Both the position numbers and the translations under genes were made by a program. A stretch of 9,096 bases of DNA from Lachnospiraceae bacterium (GTDB lineage Bacteria; Bacillota_A; Clostridia; Lachnospirales; Lachnospiraceae), in contig JAGCZE010000059.1 in assembly GCA_017960415.1 (NCBI GenBank), forward strand, positions 1 to 9,096, written 5' to 3'. The notes beneath the pieces were generated by a model. It worked only from the letters and a program-made list of their open reading frames with translations, had not been told where the DNA came from and ran no database searches. Positions 4,567 to 9,096 of this stretch are shown here, one piece after another. Numbering within the stretch: position 1 is the stretch's first letter; the number at the start of each line of letters is the position of its first letter.

Positions 4567-7332
4567 CTAGGCACGAATACAGATACTGCTTCCGCCGCTC
4601 TTTTCTTTGGTAACGACTATCTGCTTGTCTATACGCTCTTTCAGATCCGCAACATGGGATATGATGCCCACAAGGCGGTTCCCCTGCGTCAATCCCGTAA
4701 GGGCGCGATAAGCCTGATCAAGAGCATCGGGATCGAGTGTTCCGAATCCCTCATCCACAAACATTGTATCGACACGGATGCCGCCTGCCATAGCCTGGAC
4801 TTCATCGGATAATCCGAGAGCCAGCGATAATGAAGCCATGAAAGATTCTCCGCCCGAAAGAGTCCTTACGCTCCGTTCCGAGCCGTTGTAATGATCCGTG
4901 ACTCCGAGTTCAAGTCCGCTCTGACTTTTGGAATTGGAGGCTTCCTTCATCCTGACCAGTTCGTATTGTCCCGAAGACATAGTCATCAGGCGCAGGTTGG
5001 CCTTATTGATGATACGGTCAAAATAGGTCATCTGAATATATGTTTCGAGCATGATCTTTTCTTTTCCGTTCAGCTTTCCGTTGGCCGTATCCGCCAGGGC
5101 ACGTATCCATTTCAGCTTTTCCTCGATCTCGGCAACATGAGAACTCTTCCTGATTATGTTGCCTCTGATCTCTTCGTTTTTGTCGATCCTTGAAGCTACG
5201 GCTCTGCCTTTGTTAAAGCACTCCTGCTGTTTGCGGTTCAGTTGGTTCTGTTCTTCCTTCACAACCTCCAGATCGATGTCCTTGCTGTCCGCAATGCTAT
5301 TTTTGTAGCTTGCGATCTCAGTTTTGAGTTTCAATACCGCATCTTTCTGATCCCTTAATGCCTTGTCGGCTCCCGAATAAGCATTCTGCAGCTCTTCAGC
5401 CCTGTTTTCGAGTTTCTTCTTCTGCGTCTCGGCTTCCTGTTTACTTCCGAATGACAATGCTTCAAGCTGTTTTTTTAGATTCTCTTCCTTCTCCGCGATC
5501 ACAGATTCACCGGATGCGATCAGGGTCTTTAACTGCACGATTTCCTCCGCTGCAGCTGCAACGGCCTTTTCCATATCGGGGATCAGTTTTTCGAGTTCTG
5601 CCCTGCGTTTGTTTTTCTTCTCGCTTTCCCTTAATTTATCTTCGGTCTCTTTTCTTGTATCAGCACAGCCGGCTATTGCTTCCTTCAAGCATATCTTTGC
5701 CTTCTCGGAATCTTCTTCCCCAATCAGTTTCAGCGATTTCTTCTTCAGTTCCTCTTTGTCGCTTTCAAGTTTCTTTTTCAGCACATTCGCGTTTTCAGAA
5801 CTGACGTCCCTGTTTTTCCTTGCTATTTCAGCTTCTTTTGCGGCCTTCTCCAGTTCCTTCTCCGAAGGAACATTTTCGGCGCGCTTTGCAGGAAAAGGAT
5901 GATCGGTAGACCCGCATACCGGGCATCTTTGGTTATCCACGAGCTTTTCGGCGAGAATTCCGGCCTGCCCGTCCCTGAATGCCTGATCCATATTCAGATA
6001 ATTATTATTGATCTTCCTGAAAACTTCAGCCTTCTCAAGATAGTCTTCCTGTGCATTTTTGAGTACCTCAAGACCTTCATCGTATGACTTAAACGATGAC
6101 GAAAGCTCATCAAGTGCCTCCGCTTCATTACCGATCCTATCCAGCTGCGCCTTCAGTGAGGCTATTTCCGCGCCGGTATCCTTTATGGAGTTTTGTTCGT
6201 TCTTAAGTTCAAGAAGTTCCTTTTCCTTTCGGCTGTTGTTTTCGGTCAGTTTATCAAGCTTTGAATACCGGTCATTCTTTTCTTTTTTTGCCTTTTTTAT
6301 TTCTTCGGTCACTTTTTCTGCGGCATCATAATCCTGCATTTCCACTTCGATCCGCGCACACTCCTTCTCAAGACGGCTCTTATCCTTCAGGGCTTCTTCC
6401 GTCTCTTTAAATTTCTTTTCCAGAACAGTGATCATGGGTTCTTCCGCATCAAGCTCCTTTTGGGCCTTGTTCATGGCCTCCTTGGCCTTTAAGAGCGTCT
6501 CAGCAGCCCCTATGGTTGAATTGACCTCTTCAAGTTTCCTGTTGATCGACTTCATCTCATTATCCAGAGAATCCTTCAGAACATTGTCGCGTCCGGTCAG
6601 CTTATCAAGCAGTTCAATGACATCTGCGGTCATCATCTCCCCGCGTATCGCCCTTTCAACCTCCGGGAACAGAACGTCCTCCTTATCTGCCTGTATTCCC
6701 GCAATATACTGGGCAATGCTCTTCTTCCCGTCTTCGACCTGACCGTAGACCTCCTTTTGTTCCGTGTCGAGTCTTTTCTGCAGGCTCATGTAATTCGCAG
6801 TCCTGAACAGTTCCCGGAATATCTCCATCCTGGTTTTGGTATCGGCCAGCAGAAGCTTGAGAAAATCCCCCTGTGCCAGCATAACGATCTGCGAAAACTG
6901 CTCCTTGTTGACTCCAAGCAGCTCCTCAACTGCCTTGGTCACATTTCCGGACTTGGTTATGACTGTTCCGTCCGGCATGTGCAGCTCCGCCTCAGCAAGC
7001 TGTTTTGTAAGTCCGTCGCCCCGTTTTGAGCGGCGTACATACTCAGGATTACGCTTTACGGTATACTCTTTGTCACCGTGCTGAAATACGAGTTCAACCT
7101 CTGTCGGAGTATCATCCGCGGCATATTTTGAACGCAGCATCCCCGGATCCTTGTTGGTACCGCTGGGAGTGCCGAACAGTGCATAGCATATCGCATCGAA
7201 AACAGTGGTCTTGCCTGCTCCGGTATCTCCCGTGATCAGATACAGGCCCTGTGTCCCGAGTTCCCTCATGGGTATTTCCGTTTTACCGGCATACGGACCG
7301 AATGCGGACATTATCAAATTAAGCGGCCTCAT
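4567..7332 (-). CDS. sbcC: SbcC, ATPase/coiled-coil subunit of the SbcCD DNA nuclease (921 aa)
   Basis: SbcC is the SMC/Rad50-type ATPase of the SbcCD (Mre11-Rad50-like) complex, which opens and degrades hairpins and protein-blocked or double-strand DNA ends in the nucleoid. The N-terminal lobe carries Walker A GDTGAGKTT (35-43) and the Q-loop Q154 (AQGDF). Two charged coiled-coil arms (about 170-460 and 485-750, rich in Glu and Lys) flank the zinc hook C470-P-V-C473, which dimerises the arms. The C-terminal lobe has the ABC signature LSGGES (825-830), Walker B ending in FVDEGFG with D860 and E861 (the catalytic Glu), and the switch histidine H893. Every catalytic element is present, so the gene appears intact. 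Start 7332 has GGAGG at 7346-7342, located inside the last codons of sbcD, with four bases between the genes. This points to coupled, equimolar synthesis of the two subunits. Confidence 0.96.
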   Translation of the reverse strand: MRPLNLIMSAFGPYAGKTEIPMRELGTQGLYLITGDTGAGKTTVFDAICYALFGTPSGTNKDPGMLRSKYAADDTPTEVELVFQHGDKEYTVKRNPEYVRRSKRGDGLTKQLAEAELHMPDGTVITKSGNVTKAVEELLGVNKEQFSQIVMLAQGDFLKLLLADTKTRMEIFRELFRTANYMSLQKRLDTEQKEVYGQVEDGKKSIAQYIAGIQADKEDVLFPEVERAIRGEMMTADVIELLDKLTGRDNVLKDSLDNEMKSINRKLEEVNSTIGAAETLLKAKEAMNKAQKELDAEEPMITVLEKKFKETEEALKDKSRLEKECARIEVEMQDYDAAEKVTEEIKKAKKEKNDRYSKLDKLTENNSRKEKELLELKNEQNSIKDTGAEIASLKAQLDRIGNEAEALDELSSSFKSYDEGLEVLKNAQEDYLEKAEVFRKINNNYLNMDQAFRDGQAGILAEKLVDNQRCPVCGSTDHPFPAKRAENVPSEKELEKAAKEAEIARKNRDVSSENANVLKKKLESDKEELKKKSLKLIGEEDSEKAKICLKEAIAGCADTRKETEDKLRESEKKNKRRAELEKLIPDMEKAVAAAAEEIVQLKTLIASGESVIAEKEENLKKQLEALSFGSKQEAETQKKKLENRAEELQNAYSGADKALRDQKDAVLKLKTEIASYKNSIADSKDIDLEVVKEEQNQLNRKQQECFNKGRAVASRIDKNEEIRGNIIRKSSHVAEIEEKLKWIRALADTANGKLNGKEKIMLETYIQMTYFDRIINKANLRLMTMSSGQYELVRMKEASNSKSQSGLELGVTDHYNGSERSVRTLSGGESFMASLSLALGLSDEVQAMAGGIRVDTMFVDEGFGTLDPDALDQAYRALTGLTQGNRLVGIISHVADLKERIDKQIVVTKEKSGGSSICIRA

Positions 7333-7336
7333 ATCC

Positions 7337-8467
7337 TTATTCCTCCCAGATCGAATCTATGCACTCCGCCACGAATTTTCTCTGCTCGTCGCTCATAGCT
7401 TTATTGTTCTGTTTCTCATAGAATTCCCCAAACAGCTCCAGCGGAGTTTTGTTCTCGACATCTTCGATATCCGTGACATCTCTTTGTTCCCTGGTCCTGG
7501 CATTGTCGTAGCTGAGTTTCATCAGATTCGGATAGATCACCCTGAGCCTGCCGACCGCGTCGACAATATCGTTTTCATCGGTCAGGACCGCATGGATATA
7601 ATCATCTGTAGCAGTATTTTCATAATTCGGTTTTGAAGTAAGCTCTGCGTAAGTCCCTCTGATCTCCCGAAGATCATGCATCGGTGTCAGCGGCAGCTCA
7701 TCTGTCTTAATGCTGTCCTTTGCTTCAATATTTACGACAGTAACGGATTTTTTATGATCCTTTTCCGAAAATGAATATTTCAGGGGTGTCCCGCAATAAC
7801 GGACAGTATCCCTGCCTATTTTCTGCTTGCCGTGGATGTGCCCCAAGGCAACATAATCGAAACGGTCAAATACCGATGCATCAACATTATCCAGACCGCC
7901 TGCAAATGTCTCTTCCGATTCGCATCTTGCGGCTCCGGTCACAAACTGGTGCGCAACAAGGATATTTACTTCGTCTTCGTTGATATCCATATGATCGATG
8001 GCGACGCGGCAGGCATCATTATAGTCATTTATCTCCTCGTCGGGAAAAATGCTTTTTACAACGGCCGGCTTGATAAACGGAAGCATGTGGATATTTACGG
8101 CCAATCCCTTATCCTCAAGCCTGCAGCATCTGACCGTCCCGTCATAGACCGGAGAAAGATGGATCCCCGTCACATCCACAAGCTCGCCGTGATCCGAGAA
8201 TCTTATGGCCGAATCATGATTTCCGCTGATCGCAAATACAGGAACCTTCTTCCGGGCAATGCTGATAAGAAACTCATCCCACAGCTTCATGGCATCCTCA
8301 GAAGGGACAGACCTGTCATAGACATCCCCCGCTATCAGGATGCCGTCGGGTTTTTCCGCACTGATAAAATTCAGGATCTCTGTCAGGATATATCTTTGGT
8401 CCGCGATCATCGGAAATTCGTTCAGGCGTTTTCCCAGATGCAGATCCGATAAATGAAACAACTTCAT
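7337..8467 (-). CDS. sbcD: SbcD, Mre11-type nuclease subunit of SbcCD (376 aa)
   Basis: SbcD is the manganese-dependent endo/exonuclease partner of SbcC. All metallophosphoesterase motifs appear in order: D8 and H10 (SDLHLG), D48 (GDVYDR), N83-H84 (GNHD), H173 (VAHQF), and H210/H212 (GHIHG). The phosphoesterase domain covers about 1-245. The remainder (about 250-376) fits the capping domain and the C-terminal helices that dock on the SbcC coiled coil. Length is normal for Firmicute SbcD. The start at 8467 gives the classic MKLFHLSDLHLG opening. It lies eight bases beyond the stop of the GH3 gene, with its ribosome binding site inside the end of that gene. Nothing looks missing or unusual in the protein. 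Confidence 0.96.
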   Translation of the reverse strand: MKLFHLSDLHLGKRLNEFPMIADQRYILTEILNFISAEKPDGILIAGDVYDRSVPSEDAMKLWDEFLISIARKKVPVFAISGNHDSAIRFSDHGELVDVTGIHLSPVYDGTVRCCRLEDKGLAVNIHMLPFIKPAVVKSIFPDEEINDYNDACRVAIDHMDINEDEVNILVAHQFVTGAARCESEETFAGGLDNVDASVFDRFDYVALGHIHGKQKIGRDTVRYCGTPLKYSFSEKDHKKSVTVVNIEAKDSIKTDELPLTPMHDLREIRGTYAELTSKPNYENTATDDYIHAVLTDENDIVDAVGRLRVIYPNLMKLSYDNARTREQRDVTDIEDVENKTPLELFGEFYEKQNNKAMSDEQRKFVAECIDSIWEE

Positions 8468-8484
8468 GTTTTTATTTAACCTCC
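8468..8484 (-). promoter_or_regulatory. Ribosome binding site of sbcD inside the GH3 gene end, long spacing
   Basis: GGAGG (8484-8480) is part of the last Gly codons of the GH3 gene and lies 12 bases before the sbcD ATG, longer than the usual 5-9. No better site is visible, and the protein N-terminus leaves no doubt about the start. Initiation may be modest and may depend on translation of the upstream gene. Confidence 0.6.
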
Positions 8485-9096
8485 AATTTTGCGCATGATA
8501 GCACGATATACCCTCGATGCGCTTATCAGCAGATCCTCTCTTGACAGTTCGCCGCGCTTTAACGCACGCATGATATCCTTTTCGTCAGCCGGGCTGCCGG
8601 GCATCGTCAGATCATTTCCGGCTTTTATGTTATTGTGTGCATAAGGCGCCGGATACTCTGCTTTTCTGCAGAATGTCCTGCCGCTTGCGATCCAGTCGGA
8701 CATCACAAGTCCGTCATATTTCAGCTCACATCTCAGAATATCATTGATAAGCTCATAGCTCTCCGATGTGTGGGTTCCGTTAACAAGATTATAGCTGGTC
8801 ATAAGCGCCTTCGGAGCGGCTTCGCGGATACATATCTCGAAACCGCGCAGATATATCTCGCGCAATGCCCTTTCGGATACCCTCGAATCGCCGTTGTTCC
8901 GGTTCAGTTCCTGATTATTGCAGAGCACATGCTTGATCGTAACCCCTCTGCCCGGATGAGCTTCAACACCTGCGGTTATGGCTGCTGCCATCCTGCCGGA
9001 GAGGAAAGGATCCTCCGAGAAGTACTCAAAATTCCGGCCGCAGCATATGTTCCGGTGGATGTTAAGTGCAGGCGCAAGCCAGAGATCCACGCCGAA
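8476..9096 (-). CDS. Glycoside hydrolase family 3 (beta-glucosidase-like), C-terminal 206 residues only
   Basis: Only the 3' end of the gene is in the window; its start lies beyond 9096, and the Met at 9090 is internal. The visible part is a GH3 catalytic barrel: DLWLAPALNIHRN, then GRNFEYFSEDP, the substrate-binding K55-H56 in TIKH (numbered from the first visible residue), NNQE, and MTSYNLVNGTHTSE. The nucleophile is D134 in VMSDW, codon 8697-8695. The protein stops just after the end of this barrel (RVYRAIMRKIGG). Classical GH3 enzymes have a second alpha/beta sandwich domain after it. Here that domain must either precede the barrel, as in the domain-swapped BglA type known from Butyrivibrio and other Lachnospiraceae, or be absent. 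Likely role: removing terminal beta-glucosyl or beta-xylosyl residues from imported oligosaccharides. Confidence 0.92.
   Translation of the reverse strand, partial: FGVDLWLAPALNIHRNICCGRNFEYFSEDPFLSGRMAAAITAGVEAHPGRGVTIKHVLCNNQELNRNNGDSRVSERALREIYLRGFEICIREAAPKALMTSYNLVNGTHTSESYELINDILRCELKYDGLVMSDWIASGRTFCRKAEYPAPYAHNNIKAGNDLTMPGSPADEKDIMRALKRGELSREDLLISASRVYRAIMRKIGG

Noticed and set aside
5358..6742. Several Ser/Phe-rich open frames on the plus strand opposite sbcC
   Set aside because: They are the antisense of Lys/Glu-rich coiled-coil codons (AAG, GAG, GAA read as CTT, CTC, TTC). No start signals or domains are seen.
7832..8452. A 206-codon open frame on the plus strand opposite sbcD
   Set aside because: It is antisense to a fully motif-complete nuclease gene, without a credible ribosome binding site or family resemblance.
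4567..8467. sbcDC as part of a novel defence system
   Set aside because: Both proteins have standard length, motif order and spacing for housekeeping SbcCD. No neighbouring effector, methylase, helicase or phage-related gene is present.

Overview
The window looks like chromosome of a fibre-degrading anaerobic Firmicute, most likely a gut or rumen member of the Lachnospiraceae. This is inferred from the gene content (an intracellular GH10 enzyme, a GH3 beta-glucosidase of the type common in that group, a ferredoxin-domain aldo/keto reductase, the sbcDC pair), the strong GGAGG-type ribosome binding sites, the moderate GC content and the tight gene packing. No single gene fixes the species. There are no rRNA or tRNA genes, insertion sequences, CRISPR arrays or phage genes.

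The left part (1-3414) is one leftward operon. In transcription order it holds an aldo/keto reductase with two C-terminal [4Fe-4S] clusters (3414-2296), a GH10 protein without signal peptide (2284-1079), an atypical SDR 'epimerase' (1073-45), and the first seven codons of a further gene (from 21). Gaps are 11, 5 and 23 bases. The first two downstream ribosome binding sites overlap the end of the gene before, so these genes are probably transcribed together and translationally coupled.

The middle (3415-3654) is a 240-base divergent regulatory region. An AraC-family regulator (3655-4512) is read rightward from it and is the natural candidate to control the leftward operon, presumably in response to a sugar or glycoside. 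The regulator's promoter is a good sigma-70 match. The operon side has -10-like boxes with poor -35 boxes, as expected of an activator-dependent promoter. Three inverted repeats lie in the region.

The right part is a second leftward unit: the end of a GH3 glycosidase (from beyond 9096 to 8476), sbcD (8467-7337) and sbcC (7332-4567). The latter two encode the subunits of the SbcCD DNA nuclease and carry all expected motifs. This unit converges on the araC gene across 54 bases that show no classical terminator.

The most interesting part is the left operon. Its GH10 protein keeps the catalytic residues and the -1 subsite but has lost the residues that normally hold xylose in the -2 subsite. It also has a non-consensus nucleophile motif and is cytoplasmic. 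With two or three redox enzymes beside it, it may act on something other than ordinary xylan, such as a small or modified glycoside whose products are then reduced or oxidised. I see no sign of a new defence or mobile system.
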